Shown here: piece after piece, positions 1 through 9,021 of the stretch
Layout: every line of letters starts with the position of its first letter
Position numbering within the stretch: position 1 is the first letter of the stretch
Assembly: GCA_029262775.1 (NCBI GenBank)
Contig: JAJCYR010000014.1
Span: 1-64,000, forward strand
Length of the DNA: 64,000 bases
Direction: 5' to 3'
From: Bacteroidota bacterium
GTDB lineage: Bacteria > Bacteroidota > Rhodothermia > Rhodothermales > UBA10348
Made by a program: the position numbers and the translations under genes
Notes under the pieces: model-generated
Told to the model about the DNA's origin: nothing
Databases searched by the model: none
The model's input: the letters and a program-made list of their open reading frames with translations, nothing else

Positions 1-872
1 CGCAGCTCGTTCGGGGCCTCCTGCCGCCAAACGAGGGCGGCGCGCTCGCCGTAAACCCTGAGCGTCAAATTGTTTTCCTCACCGAGGGCCACCTGCGACA
101 CATGCATGAGCCCGCGCGCGCCGCCCACGTACCGCACGAAAAGGGCGGCATCGTCCTCCATCTCGCGGCCCTCGACGACGGTACCAAGATCCGCCATGAG
201 CGACTCCGTTTCCAGGCCGGTGACGTAGCGCGCCAGGTTTTCGCCGTGCGTGCCAATGTCTCCGAGCGCAGACGAAATGCCGGCGAGTGCGGGATTGCTC
301 CGCCACGCGGCCTGCTTGTTGCCCGCCGTCTCGAGCCGCGTGGCCAGCCACCCCTGCGCGTACTCGACAACGACTTTGCGAATGCGCCCGAGCTCACCGG
401 CGCTGACGCGGGCGCGGGCTTCCTTGACCATCGGATAGCCCGTATAGTTGTGGGTAAGCACAAACATCCGGCCCGACTCGCGGACCCGTCGGCAGAGGTC
501 TTCGGCCTCTTCGAGCGTGGTCGTCATGGGCTTGTCGCAGATGACGTCAAAGCCGAGCTCGAGGGCGCGGCGGGCCATGTCATAGTGCAGCGCGTTGGGG
601 GTCACGATCACGACCGCCTGCATGCGCTCGCCGCGAGGACGCCCGGCTTCCCGTTCGAGCAGGCGTTTCCATGAGCCGTAGACGCGCGCATCCACCAGAT
701 TCAGCTCCCGTCCCTGCTGGCGCGACTTCTCTTCGGACGAAGAAAATGCTCCGGCCACGAGTTCGAACTCACCGTCGAGCGCGGCGGCCATACGGTGCAC
801 GGCTCCGATGAACGCCCCGGGGCCGCCGCCAATCATGCCATATCGTATTCGTGAGGTAATTCGGATTGCCAA
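1..872 (-). CDS. Gfo/Idh/MocA family oxidoreductase (3' end outside window)
   Basis: Reading the minus strand from about 872 gives an open frame that runs off the left edge (about 290 residues). Near the N-terminus is a glycine-rich Rossmann motif ([17 protein letters not shown]) for NAD(P), followed by VTPNALHYD, the [14 protein letters not shown] segment equivalent to the family's EKP motif, and [14 protein letters not shown]. Members are NAD(P)-dependent sugar, inositol or related dehydrogenases; the substrate cannot be told. The start is uncertain: an in-frame TTG at 872 keeps the first beta strand before the glycine motif, whereas the first ATG (836) would begin inside it. It diverges from the two-component pair and shares the intergenic region holding a Pho-box-like repeat. 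Confidence 0.85.
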   Translation of the reverse strand, partial: MAIRITSRIRYGMIGGGPGAFIGAVHRMAAALDGEFELVAGAFSSSEEKSRQQGRELNLVDARVYGSWKRLLEREAGRPRGERMQAVVIVTPNALHYDMARRALELGFDVICDKPMTTTLEEAEDLCRRVRESGRMFVLTHNYTGYPMVKEARARVSAGELGRIRKVVVEYAQGWLATRLETAGNKQAAWRSNPALAGISSALGDIGTHGENLARYVTGLETESLMADLGTVVEGREMEDDAALFVRYVGGARGLMHVSQVALGEENNLTLRVYGERAALVWRQEAPNEL

Positions 873-883
873 TTTTTTGTGGT

Positions 884-925
884 TAACATGGAGGTAACAT
901 GGCCTGCAGCCAGGCGGGGTATTAT
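884..925 (+). promoter_or_regulatory. Pho-box-like direct repeat plus -10 element
   Basis: TAACATGG occurs at 884-891 and again at 895-902, an 11-bp period with 7-bp units and 4-bp spacers, which is the architecture of PhoB/PhoP boxes. A TATTAT hexamer at 920-925 (five of six matches to TATAAT) lies 17 bp beyond the repeat, with no good -35 between, as expected where the repeat replaces the -35. Predicted transcription starts near 932, just before the response regulator. That the cognate PhoB-like protein binds here is inference. Confidence 0.5.
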
Positions 926-954
926 TCAGGACCAGCCATCCGGTGCATCCCGAC

Positions 955-1668
955 ATGAATTCACAGGTCCCGACACGCGAGCGTCCCCTTATTCTGGTCG
1001 TCGATGACGAAGATGACATCATTGACCTCCTGCAGTATAACCTGCAGAAGGAAAACTTTGATACCATATCGGCGCGTGATGGCGCCGAGGCAGTGGACCT
1101 GGCTGTCCAACAGGTGCCAGACATCATCATTCTCGACATCATGATGCCGCACATGGGTGGTCTTGAGGCCTGCAAGCGCATGCGCGAGCACGCGACGCTG
1201 CGCACGGTGCCCATTCTCATGCTCACAGCACGCAGCGAGGAAGCCGATCACGTGGTGGGTCTCGACACGGGCGCCGACATTTACCTGACGAAGCCCATTT
1301 CGCTGCCAGTGCTCATGAGCCAGGTCAAGGCCCTCCTCAGGGGGTCGTCCCGCTATGACGCGCCGGCGGACCTGATCCGGATTCTCGACCTCGAGATAGA
1401 CCGGGATCGGTATGTGGTGCGAAGAGCGGGTTCCGGAACTGCCATCCGGTTGCCACGCAAAGAATTCGACCTGCTCTACTTTTTTGCCTCGCGGCCCGGA
1501 AAGGTGTTTTCCCGGCAGGACCTGCTGGACCAGGTCTGGGGACTGGATGTGTACGTGGTGGATCGCACGGTTGATGTGCATGTACGTAAAATCCGGGAAA
1601 AAATCGGCGATCACTATATTGAGACAATCAAGGGAGTGGGATACCGGTTTATTGATCGTCACGCATGA
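955..1668 (+). CDS. phoB: OmpR/PhoB-family response regulator
   Basis: An N-terminal receiver domain (residues about 10-125) carries the acidic pair in VVDDEDD, the phosphoacceptor aspartate in IIILDIMMPHMGG, and the conserved lysine in YLTKPIS. A C-terminal winged-helix domain (about 140-235) ends in the typical VDVHVRKIREKIG and IKGVGYRF segments. It should be phosphorylated by the kinase encoded immediately downstream, whose ATG overlaps this stop codon in an ATGA junction. A GTG at 943 is an alternative start adding four residues. The PhoB assignment rests on family resemblance and on the Pho-box-like repeat upstream; KdpE or another OmpR-type role is possible. Confidence 0.88.
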   Translation: MNSQVPTRERPLILVVDDEDDIIDLLQYNLQKENFDTISARDGAEAVDLAVQQVPDIIILDIMMPHMGGLEACKRMREHATLRTVPILMLTARSEEADHVVGLDTGADIYLTKPISLPVLMSQVKALLRGSSRYDAPADLIRILDLEIDRDRYVVRRAGSGTAIRLPRKEFDLLYFFASRPGKVFSRQDLLDQVWGLDVYVVDRTVDVHVRKIREKIGDHYIETIKGVGYRFIDRHA

Positions 1669-2711
1669 AAAACAGACTGGCAACCAAGGTGGCCGCGGCC
1701 GTCTTTTTGTTCACAGGAGTCGCCACGGCGGCCGAGCTGGCAGTTACGGAATCTTTTTCGATATGGCTGGTGCTGTCGGTGGCTGCCGTCGCGGCCGCGG
1801 CAGCCCACGTGGCCACGCATCACCTCGTTGTGCGTCGCCTCGAACTGGCGCGTGACACGCTCCGGCAAATACGACGTCACCAATTTGACAACCTCTCGGA
1901 GGCCAACCTCGGTCGGGGCGACGAGCTCAACGATCTCATCCGCCAGGTATACCGCACGGGGCAGGTCCTCGAGAGCGAATTCGAAGAGCTCAACTCGATG
2001 GAAAACTACCGGCGGGAATTTATCGGGAATGTGAGTCACGAGCTGAAAACACCCATTTTTGCCATTCGGGGTTTTGCCGAGACGCTCATGAACGGAGCAC
2101 TCGACGACACGAAGGTGAGCCGGGCGTTCGTGGAAAAAATTGTGCGCAACTCCGACCGGTTGGCCAACCTGGCCAAAGACCTTTCCGAAATTTCGAAGCT
2201 GGCGACGGGGGAGCAGCGCATTGCGGCCGAACCGTTCGACCTGCGGCGGCTGAGCGCCGACGTCGTGGAATCGCTCGAGTCGATTGCTGCGGCCAAATCC
2301 ATCACACTCACGCGCCAGGTGCCCGGCACCACAGCTCCGGTGATGGGGGACGCGCCTCGCATCCGGCAGGTGCTGGTCAATTTGGTCGACAACGCCATCA
2401 AATACACCAACGACGGAGGCCACATCACGGTATCGGCCACTCCGGGTGACGGCGGGGGAGTGCTGATCTTTGTCGAGGACGACGGAATCGGGATTGCCCC
2501 GGAGGACCTGCCGCGACTCACCGAGCGTTTTTTCCGTGTAGACAAATCCCGTTCCCGGACGGCCGGAGGCACAGGTCTGGGTCTCTCGATTGTAAAACAC
2601 ATCCTGGCTGCCCACAACGAGGTGCTGCGCGTCGAGAGCCGTGTGGGACAGGGGTCCCGTTTCGGATTTCACCTGCCAACGGCGACGGCGGCCGAGATGG
2701 GCGCGGCGTAA
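1665..2711 (+). CDS. phoR: Sensor histidine kinase, PhoR-like
   Basis: 348 residues. Two hydrophobic segments (about 8-25 and 30-50) form a short membrane hairpin with almost no periplasmic loop. A HAMP-like linker follows, then the HisKA H-box FIGNVSHELKTP with the phosphoacceptor histidine, and a HATPase_c domain with N-box (LVNLVDNAIKYTND), G1 (VEDDGIGI), F box (RFFRVD) and G2 (GGTGLGLSIVKH). It should autophosphorylate and pass phosphate to the regulator just upstream, with which it overlaps by 4 bp. Lack of a large sensory loop resembles PhoR-type kinases that sense through a transporter partner; no pst genes are in the window. Confidence 0.87.
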   Translation: MKNRLATKVAAAVFLFTGVATAAELAVTESFSIWLVLSVAAVAAAAAHVATHHLVVRRLELARDTLRQIRRHQFDNLSEANLGRGDELNDLIRQVYRTGQVLESEFEELNSMENYRREFIGNVSHELKTPIFAIRGFAETLMNGALDDTKVSRAFVEKIVRNSDRLANLAKDLSEISKLATGEQRIAAEPFDLRRLSADVVESLESIAAAKSITLTRQVPGTTAPVMGDAPRIRQVLVNLVDNAIKYTNDGGHITVSATPGDGGGVLIFVEDDGIGIAPEDLPRLTERFFRVDKSRSRTAGGTGLGLSIVKHILAAHNEVLRVESRVGQGSRFGFHLPTATAAEMGAA

Positions 2712-2743
2712 CGCCGCTACGGTAGGGGCTACGTATCCCTATA

Positions 2744-3163
2744 ATGGAGCCCTTGCCGATCATATCGACCCTGCATGCCCTGCAGGCGGCCCACGGCCGC
2801 TGGATGAGTGCGCTTGCAGAGACGCTGCAGGAGTTCGACCTGACGATCTCGCAGTGGGGCGTGCTCCGCGTACTGCGCGATGCGCATCCGGAGCCGCTCA
2901 CGTGTACGGATGTCGGATGCAGGCTACTCGAGCGCATGCCGGATACGACGCGGCTGCTGGTCAGACTCGAACGGCGGGGATTCATTGACCGGGTGCAGTG
3001 CACGGAGGACCGGCGCATACGACGCGTGTCGCTCACCGGGTCCGGCCGGGTATTGGCCGACGACGTAGCGGCCCGTGTGCAGGCGGCCGAGGAGCAGTTG
3101 CTCGCGGCGCTCGACCCGGCAGAGCGGGAGGAGTTGTGCGAGCTTCTGGACCGGCTCGGCTGA
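2744..3163 (+). CDS. MarR family transcriptional regulator
   Basis: 139 residues with a winged helix-turn-helix: the segment LTISQWGVLRVLRD, a recognition region around CRLLERMPDTTRLLVRLERRGF, and the wing EDRRIRRVSLTGSG that is typical of MarR. Helices at both ends would form the dimer interface. The ligand and target are unknown. It begins 32 bp after the histidine kinase gene on the same strand, so it could be cotranscribed with the two-component system; a TATAAT sequence overlaps the start codon. It precedes the YhhQ-type transporter by 93 bp. Confidence 0.85.
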   Translation: MEPLPIISTLHALQAAHGRWMSALAETLQEFDLTISQWGVLRVLRDAHPEPLTCTDVGCRLLERMPDTTRLLVRLERRGFIDRVQCTEDRRIRRVSLTGSGRVLADDVAARVQAAEEQLLAALDPAEREELCELLDRLG

Positions 3164-3256
3164 TTTCCGTGTGCGCCGTAGCAGACTGGCGCGTATTTTC
3201 GGGCAATTCTGAGCCCTTCGCTGGCCCCGAGCCCGAGTCCGCCCACTCTACCCGCC

Positions 3257-4021
3257 ATGGCACTACGCTCTCCCCGTGTCCTGACACGTCCACAGAAGCT
3301 GTACGTGGTCTGTGCGGCCATTTTCATTACGGCGCTCGTCGTTGCCGAGGCCACGGCGTCGAAATTCTTCACAGCGTTCGATCTGCCCTTTACGGTATAC
3401 ATCCTGGGCATGGCTTTCGACGAGGTGGTCATGACCGCGGGCGTGCTTGCCTTTCCCGTGACGTTCATCATCACCGACCTGCTCAACGAGTACTTCGGAA
3501 AGGCAGGAATCCGATTTGTGACGTGGCTCGGCATGCTCATGATCATTTTCGAGTTCGGGCTGCTTCAACTGGCCATGGGCGTGCCGACGTCTCCCATTTC
3601 GCCCGTGCCGGAGGAAGCATTCAACACGGTGTTCGGTGCCACGGGACGCATCATCATCGGAAGCCTGACGGCGTACGGCCTTGGGCAGTTGGCCGATATC
3701 GCCCTGTTCCACAAACTGCGCAGGCTTACCCAGGGGAGACACCTGTGGCTGCGGGCCACTGGATCTACCGTCGGCTCACAGTTCATAGACACCTTCGTCG
3801 TACTCTCTGTCGCATTCGCGGGCCAGCTCGCGTTTGCCGAAATACTGGCCATCACGATCTTCAACTACGGTTACAAGTTCATCATAGCCGTGGCCATTAC
3901 GCCCATCATCTACCTGGCGCACTGGATCATGGATAGGTATCTGGGCCGGGAGACCGCCCATGAACTCATTGAATCTGCCAAGCGTAGTGCACCCGTTTTT
4001 CCCTTACCCCATGACGATTAG
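3257..4021 (+). CDS. Queuosine precursor transporter (YhhQ/VUT family)
   Basis: 254 residues of an integral membrane protein with about six hydrophobic segments (starting near residues 15, 48, 75, 125, 165 and 200). Diagnostic segments are VVAEATASKFF near the N-terminus, FPVTFIITDLLNEYFGK with the family's TDLxNE motif, and GSTVGSQFIDTFVV in the second half. Family members import queuine or preQ precursors for tRNA modification across the inner membrane. No preQ1 riboswitch is recognisable in the 93 bp upstream. Confidence 0.85.
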   Translation: MALRSPRVLTRPQKLYVVCAAIFITALVVAEATASKFFTAFDLPFTVYILGMAFDEVVMTAGVLAFPVTFIITDLLNEYFGKAGIRFVTWLGMLMIIFEFGLLQLAMGVPTSPISPVPEEAFNTVFGATGRIIIGSLTAYGLGQLADIALFHKLRRLTQGRHLWLRATGSTVGSQFIDTFVVLSVAFAGQLAFAEILAITIFNYGYKFIIAVAITPIIYLAHWIMDRYLGRETAHELIESAKRSAPVFPLPHDD

Positions 4022-4100
4022 TTTGTTACTTTAGAAGCGTGTTGAAGAACCATCACACACCCTTTTAGGCTTCACATCCAAATCTGGTCCGCCCACGCCC

Positions 4101-5957
4101 ATGCGCTCCATACTCCTTGTTCTCGCTTCCGCACTGTTGGTCCTGGCCCTCGCCGAGACCGCTCCTGTCCGGGCCCAGGTCGTCACGCAGCCGTTCACGT
4201 TCAATCTCGTCACGCACGACCTCCCGCACGTGCGGCACGGCGATGCCACGTGGGGCGATTTTGATGCCGACGGAGACCTTGACCTATTCCTGACCGGCAT
4301 CTCCACCGACGGCGGCACAAGCGGGCTCTTCATCAATGGCGGCGCAACGGAGAATGCGACTTCGTTCGCGCCACACCCGCAGTCTTTTCCAGCCCTGTAC
4401 TTCTCCACAGCCTCGTGGGCCGACGTGGACGGGGACGGGGACCTCGATCTGCTGCTCGTCGGAAGCCGGACCGCCGAGCGCCCCTACGAGGCGGCATCGC
4501 ACGTGTATATCAACACGGACGGCTCGTTCGCGGCGTCCAGTAACCACGGTATTCCTGCCGTGTATTCGGCCGCCATCGACTGGGGAGATATCAACAACGA
4601 CGGGCATCTGGATGCCATTCTTACCGGGTTCGAGTCGGAAGACACGCCGCGCACGACGGTGCTGCTCGGAAGCGGAACCGGCGTGTTCTTTGAGCGGCCC
4701 GGTGTGCTGCCCAACCTCGCGCTCGGCAGCGTGCGCCTCGGCGACCTGAATGGAGACGGGCGGCTCGATGCGCTCCTCTCCGGCGTGGCCGGCCAGTCCG
4801 GCTTCGTGGCCGACGTCTTTCTGGCAACCGATGACGGCATTTTTGCACCGCAGGGGGCTGCGCTTCCGCGTGTAGGCTTTTCCAGTCTGGACGTCGGCGA
4901 CCTGGACGACGATGGCGACCTCGATGTACTGATTTCCGGAGGAGAACTCAGCCGTGATCTGCTGACCGGGCGTACACAGCTCTTTAACAATTCGGGTGGG
5001 TCCCTCACGCCGTCCGGCGCCGAGTTTGCTGGGGCGCTGGCCGGTGACGCCACGTTCGGAGACTATGACGGTGACGGGGACCTGGACGTACTCATTCTCG
5101 GCGCCGAGACCGCACTGGGGCGCCGCACGGCCACGGTCTATGCCAACACTGCCAACGGCTATGAGGCGACGGTCCGGCTCAACGGCAGCCTCTTCTCGAG
5201 CGCTGAGTGGGCCGACGTGGACGGAGACGGCGACCTGGATCTGTTGACGACCGGGTTTGCGAGCGCGGGAATTGCCGCCACCAACCTGTACCTGAATCAG
5301 CAACAGGTCATCCCGGAGCGTCCCGGCGCACCCGCTGCCGGGCGGGCCGAGGTCGACGGCAATGACGTTCTCCTGTCCTGGTCCCATGCCCGAGAGGATG
5401 TGACCTACAACCTGCGTGTGGGTACGGCACCGGGCCGGGACGACGTGATGACCGCCGAATCGGACGCGGAATCCGGGCGGCGGCTCGTCCCCAGGCCGGG
5501 AAATGTGCGGTCCGTGTCCACCTGGACGCTCCGTGGTCTCAGCGAAGGCGCCTACTACTGGTCGGTACAGGCTGTATCGCACGCCTTCTACGCCTCCACT
5601 TTTTCGGACGAGGGTATGTTTACCATCAGTTCCGTCCTCGCGACCGACACCGATGCGGATGTGGCCCTGCCGACGGAGTTTGCCGTCCGCTCGCTCTACC
5701 CAAATCCCCTGTCGCGCGCCGGGCGCCTCGTCGTGGACCTCCCATCGCCCGATGCGCTGCGCCTTTCGCTCTACAATGCCATCGGTGCGCGCATTGCCCA
5801 TTTGTCGCTCGGTCCGCTCAGCGCCGGCACGCAGCACATTGATTTCGATCCGGCAGCGCTGGCCGGTCGGGCGCTCTCGCCGGGAGTCTACTTTTACGAA
5901 ATCGAAGGCCTGTCTGAGCGCAGATCCGGCTCCTTCACCTACCTGCCTACCCGGTAA
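4101..5957 (+). CDS. FG-GAP/VCBS repeat exoprotein with T9SS sorting domain
   Basis: 618 residues. A signal peptide ends near residue 28 (VRAQ). Residues about 35-400 contain repeated calcium-binding-like loops (DFDADGDLDLF, DVDGDGDLDLL, DINNDGHLDAI, DLNGDGRLDAL, DLDDDGDLDVL, DYDGDGDLDVL) typical of FG-GAP/VCBS beta-propellers. A fibronectin-like module lies near 410-510, and the C-terminal 90 residues (from YPNPLSRAGR to YFYEIEGL) match a type A sorting domain recognised by the type IX secretion system. The protein should be exported and attached to or released from the cell surface. Its ligand is unknown. The next gene encodes a related protein lacking the sorting domain. Confidence 0.85.
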   Translation: MRSILLVLASALLVLALAETAPVRAQVVTQPFTFNLVTHDLPHVRHGDATWGDFDADGDLDLFLTGISTDGGTSGLFINGGATENATSFAPHPQSFPALYFSTASWADVDGDGDLDLLLVGSRTAERPYEAASHVYINTDGSFAASSNHGIPAVYSAAIDWGDINNDGHLDAILTGFESEDTPRTTVLLGSGTGVFFERPGVLPNLALGSVRLGDLNGDGRLDALLSGVAGQSGFVADVFLATDDGIFAPQGAALPRVGFSSLDVGDLDDDGDLDVLISGGELSRDLLTGRTQLFNNSGGSLTPSGAEFAGALAGDATFGDYDGDGDLDVLILGAETALGRRTATVYANTANGYEATVRLNGSLFSSAEWADVDGDGDLDLLTTGFASAGIAATNLYLNQQQVIPERPGAPAAGRAEVDGNDVLLSWSHAREDVTYNLRVGTAPGRDDVMTAESDAESGRRLVPRPGNVRSVSTWTLRGLSEGAYYWSVQAVSHAFYASTFSDEGMFTISSVLATDTDADVALPTEFAVRSLYPNPLSRAGRLVVDLPSPDALRLSLYNAIGARIAHLSLGPLSAGTQHIDFDPAALAGRALSPGVYFYEIEGLSERRSGSFTYLPTR

Positions 5958-5976
5958 TCCTGGAGACGTCAACATC

Positions 5977-7251
5977 ATGATCCCATACCAATTCATCCGG
6001 GTTGCCGCAGCTGTGCTTGTCCTCCTCGGATCGGTGCCCGGACTCAACCCGGATGCCGCTGCCCGGCAAAGGCAGATTATTTCGTTCGTCGGGCTGCCTG
6101 TGCTCGACCACGCTGCCTTCGACGGAGGTGACGTCAGTGGCGACAACCTGCCCGACCTGTTCCTGACCGGTATGCGCCCCGATGGCGAGCCCTTCACCGG
6201 CCTCTATGTTTTTGTCGAGCGCCGCGTAACCCCCCGCCCCAACGCCGGCCCAAAAATAGAAGCTGTTTACGAACAGCAGGCGTTCGTCTCCAGGCCACTC
6301 ATGCGGGGCTCCGTCGACTGGGTCGACCTCAACGGCGATGGCCTGGAAGACGTCGTGGCTACCGGCGCGTCCGTTGTGGAAGTCACAACCAACCAGACCG
6401 AGGTTCTGCCGTTTACGGATGTGTACCTGAATCGCAACAACAGCCTGGATTTTGAACGCGAAAATGGCCTCCCAGGAGTTTTCGACAGCCACGCTGAAGT
6501 CCGTGATTTTGATGGGGACGGGGCCGCTGACGTCCTGCTCTCGGGCAATACGAACGACGGGCACATCATTGGGCTCTACTGGAACACGGGTACCGGCACG
6601 TCCTTCGTCGCCGCCAATGTAGAATTCGGGTCCATCGTGGTCGATGACATGGCTGCCGCCGACCTGACCGGCAACGGATTCCCGGACATTGTGTTGACGG
6701 GCATAGATGAAACCACCGCCGCACCGGTGACGCGGTTCTTCCGGAACGAGGGCAATGGCACGTTCACCGAAGGGCCGTCGCCGCTGGGTAACCTCTACTT
6801 TACCACGGTCGCCGCGCACGACCTGACCGCGGACGGCGTCGCGGAACTCGTTTCGACGGGCGCACAACCGGACCCGCTCCTCTTCTCGGGAAGCCTCACC
6901 GTGCTTGAAAATGACGGTAGCGGCTCCTTTTCCGACGGAAACCGCCTGCTTCAGGACTTCGGTGCACCCCGGCCAGCGCTCTTTCGCGGCAGCAGCACCT
7001 TCGGCGACATCAATGGCGACGGACATACCGACCTGGTCATCCAGGGCCTGACCGGCCTCCTGTCGGACGACCAGAACCAAATGATCTTCTATGCCGGTAC
7101 CGGTGGCGCAGCGCTCGTCAGGCTGGCCGATTTGAGTGGCATCCTGCGGGGAAGCGTCCGTCTCGTCGATTACGACGGAAACGGCCGTGACGACGTCATC
7201 ATCATGGGCGTGCGCACAGGCCAGCCGATCGCCCAGGTCCTGGAATTCTGA
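5977..7251 (+). CDS. FG-GAP/VCBS repeat exoprotein without sorting domain
   Basis: 424 residues. The start at 5977 has a GGAG sequence upstream and begins a hydrophobic signal peptide ending near DAAARQ; the open frame continues further upstream but there it overlaps the preceding gene. Repeated DxDxDG-type loops (DLNGDGLEDV, DFDGDGAADVL, DLTGNGFPDIV, DINGDGHTDLV, DYDGNGRDDVI) mark an FG-GAP beta-propeller. The opening segment resembles the first repeat of the upstream neighbour (DLFLTGM), so the two are probable paralogues lying 19 bp apart. Unlike the neighbour, it ends right after the last repeat (QVLEF) with no T9SS domain, so its export route or anchoring must differ, or the gene has lost its end. 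Confidence 0.8.
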   Translation: MIPYQFIRVAAAVLVLLGSVPGLNPDAAARQRQIISFVGLPVLDHAAFDGGDVSGDNLPDLFLTGMRPDGEPFTGLYVFVERRVTPRPNAGPKIEAVYEQQAFVSRPLMRGSVDWVDLNGDGLEDVVATGASVVEVTTNQTEVLPFTDVYLNRNNSLDFERENGLPGVFDSHAEVRDFDGDGAADVLLSGNTNDGHIIGLYWNTGTGTSFVAANVEFGSIVVDDMAAADLTGNGFPDIVLTGIDETTAAPVTRFFRNEGNGTFTEGPSPLGNLYFTTVAAHDLTADGVAELVSTGAQPDPLLFSGSLTVLENDGSGSFSDGNRLLQDFGAPRPALFRGSSTFGDINGDGHTDLVIQGLTGLLSDDQNQMIFYAGTGGAALVRLADLSGILRGSVRLVDYDGNGRDDVIIMGVRTGQPIAQVLEF

Positions 7252-7256
7252 TCACA

Positions 7257-7276
7257 GAACAGAACCAGCGCTGTTC
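7257..7276. terminator. Weak hairpin between convergent genes
   Basis: The 35-bp gap between two converging genes contains GAACAG (7257-7262) and CTGTTC (7271-7276), a 6-bp stem with an 8-base loop. No T-run follows on either strand, so it is at best a weak or factor-assisted bidirectional terminator. Confidence 0.25.
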
Positions 7277-7286
7277 GGCGCATCCA

Positions 7287-8195
7287 TCAGACAAACGTGA
7301 GCCAGCCGTGTGGATCCTCGCCGCGGTGCAGAATATCGAAGAGCGCCGTTTGCAGTTTTTCGGTAATGGGTCCGCGTTTTCCTGATCCAATGACATGCTT
7401 GTCGATGCTGCGGATGGGGGTCACCTCTGCCGCCGTGCCCGTAAAGAACACCTCGTCGGCAATGTAGAGCGCCTCGCGCGGGATGAGACTCTCCTTCACG
7501 GTGAGACCCATATCTTCGGCCAGACGGATTATGCTGTGCCTGGTAATGCCCGGCAGGATGGACAGGGCTACGGGCGCCGTGTGCAACACGCCATCCTTGA
7601 CCAGGAACAGGTTCTCGCCAGAGCCTTCACCCACGTGCCCGTTGACGGTCAACATGATGCCTTCGACGTAGCCGTTGAGCACGGCATCCATCTTGACGAG
7701 CCCCGCATTCAGGTAATTTCCACCCGCCTTGGCCATGGATGGAAACGTATTGGGCGCCATCCGATTCCAGGAGGAAACGTGCACATCGACTCCATGCTCC
7801 AGGGCCTCAGGACCGAGGTATGCCCCCCATTCCCATACGGCAATGACGACGCGCACGGGGTTGTTGAGCGGATTGACGCCCATCGGGCCCTGGCCGCGGA
7901 ACGCAATAGGCCGCAGGTAACAGGCTTCCAGTCCGCTTCGGCGTACGGTTTCAGCAGCTGCCTCTTCCAGTTCCGCCCGGCTGTAGCCGAGATCCATCCG
8001 GTAAATGCGACCCGAATCCAGAAGCCGTTGCATATGCTCCGGATTGCGGAAAATGGCAGAGCCCTTGTCTGTCTTGTAGCAACGGGTGCCCTCAAAGACC
8101 GACGTTCCGTAATGCAGTGCGTGTGTGAGGACGTGGAATGTGGCGTCTTCGTGGCGGACGAAGGAGCCGTCCACCCAGATGTCAGGCTTTTTCAT
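7287..8195 (-). CDS. ilvE: Branched-chain amino acid aminotransferase
   Basis: 302 residues of a fold-type IV PLP aminotransferase. Visible landmarks are [16 protein letters not shown] near the N-terminus, [14 protein letters not shown] with the PLP-binding lysine, and [17 protein letters not shown], the family's glutamate-containing signature. It transfers amino groups between glutamate and the 2-oxoacids of leucine, isoleucine and valine in the cytoplasm. The start at 8195 begins the recognisable [13 protein letters not shown]; the open frame upstream has no homology pattern. It lies 61 bp downstream of a family 2 glycosyltransferase on the same strand, probably without shared function. Confidence 0.93.
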   Translation of the reverse strand: MKKPDIWVDGSFVRHEDATFHVLTHALHYGTSVFEGTRCYKTDKGSAIFRNPEHMQRLLDSGRIYRMDLGYSRAELEEAAAETVRRSGLEACYLRPIAFRGQGPMGVNPLNNPVRVVIAVWEWGAYLGPEALEHGVDVHVSSWNRMAPNTFPSMAKAGGNYLNAGLVKMDAVLNGYVEGIMLTVNGHVGEGSGENLFLVKDGVLHTAPVALSILPGITRHSIIRLAEDMGLTVKESLIPREALYIADEVFFTGTAAEVTPIRSIDKHVIGSGKRGPITEKLQTALFDILHRGEDPHGWLTFV

Positions 8196-8256
8196 GAGCG
8201 CATGGGAAATGGTTGGTACAACAATACAGCACCGCAAAGTACGAATAAATGGCCGA

Positions 8257-9021
8257 TCACGACGCCCGGTTTGCCCGCGGCCGGCGAAGCCGCAGTGCAT
8301 ACGCCCCAATGGTGCCCAGAATCCAGACGCCGGCCCCGACCGACCCGCGAATGGTGCCGGTAACCTTTGACTCGCCAATCCGCTTCCGATAGGACACGGG
8401 GACTTCCGCAAGGCGCAGTCCCATGATTGCCGCCTTGATCTGCATTTCTATGGTCCAGCCGTAGGTCTTGTCCGTCATGTCCATCCTTACGAGATCGTCG
8501 TACCGGATGGCCCGAAACGGGCCAAGGTCCGTGTACCGGACGCCCCAAACGAGTCGCATGAGCTTGCAGGCCAACCAGTTACCGAACCGGGCCTGGGGCA
8601 GGAGTGCACCCACTTCCGATGCTCCCCGGGTTCTGGATCCCACCACGAAGTCGGCCACGCCCCGCTCGATTGGGGCTGTCAGGATCCTCAGTTCTTCGGG
8701 GTGGTCGCTGAAGTCACCATCCAGAAAGACCACAATATTTGGCGGATCATCGGCGATAGCGTCCATCGCTGCCAGACAGGCATAGCCGTAACCCCGACGG
8801 GGTTCATGAACGACGAGTGCACCACGAGCGCGGGCGCGGTCTGCCGTGCTGTCGGTCGATCCATTGTCCGCTACGACTACACGCCGCACGCCAGCGGGAA
8901 GTGCCGCGAGCACATGCCCTATGGACTCCTCCTCGTTCAGCGCAGGAATGAGAACGTCTATTATCGCTTCCCGGGTACCGTGTAGCCCGTGCGCTGAGTG
9001 GCCTCCGGTGAGAGTACCCAT
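8257..9021 (-). CDS. Glycosyltransferase family 2 (polyprenol-phosphate type)
   Basis: 254 residues. The GT-A fold is visible from [13 protein letters not shown], through [13 protein letters not shown], to the metal-binding [15 protein letters not shown]. Later [12 protein letters not shown] and [11 protein letters not shown] match the GT2 subfamily of dolichyl/polyprenyl-phosphate sugar synthases, which load nucleotide sugars onto lipid carriers. One C-terminal hydrophobic stretch may touch the membrane. The ATG at 9021 overlaps the preceding lipoprotein gene by 61 bp; a shorter start could exist because the conserved fold begins about 20 residues in, but no ATG or GTG was seen there. Confidence 0.85.
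   Translation of the reverse strand: MGTLTGGHSAHGLHGTREAIIDVLIPALNEEESIGHVLAALPAGVRRVVVADNGSTDSTADRARARGALVVHEPRRGYGYACLAAMDAIADDPPNIVVFLDGDFSDHPEELRILTAPIERGVADFVVGSRTRGASEVGALLPQARFGNWLACKLMRLVWGVRYTDLGPFRAIRYDDLVRMDMTDKTYGWTIEMQIKAAIMGLRLAEVPVSYRKRIGESKVTGTIRGSVGAGVWILGTIGAYALRLRRPRANRAS

Noticed and set aside
961-1683. Long open frame on the minus strand opposite the response regulator
   Set aside because: It is a codon-bias shadow of the receiver/winged-helix gene; its translation has no domain pattern, whereas the plus strand shows all response-regulator motifs.
3164-3256. Search for a preQ1 riboswitch before the YhhQ-type transporter
   Set aside because: No conserved aptamer elements were recognisable in the 93-bp gap.
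4284-6197. 637-residue open frame on the minus strand opposite the FG-GAP genes
   Set aside because: It spans two clear plus-strand genes and their gap, and its translation is an arginine/glycine-rich sequence typical of antisense reading in GC-rich DNA.
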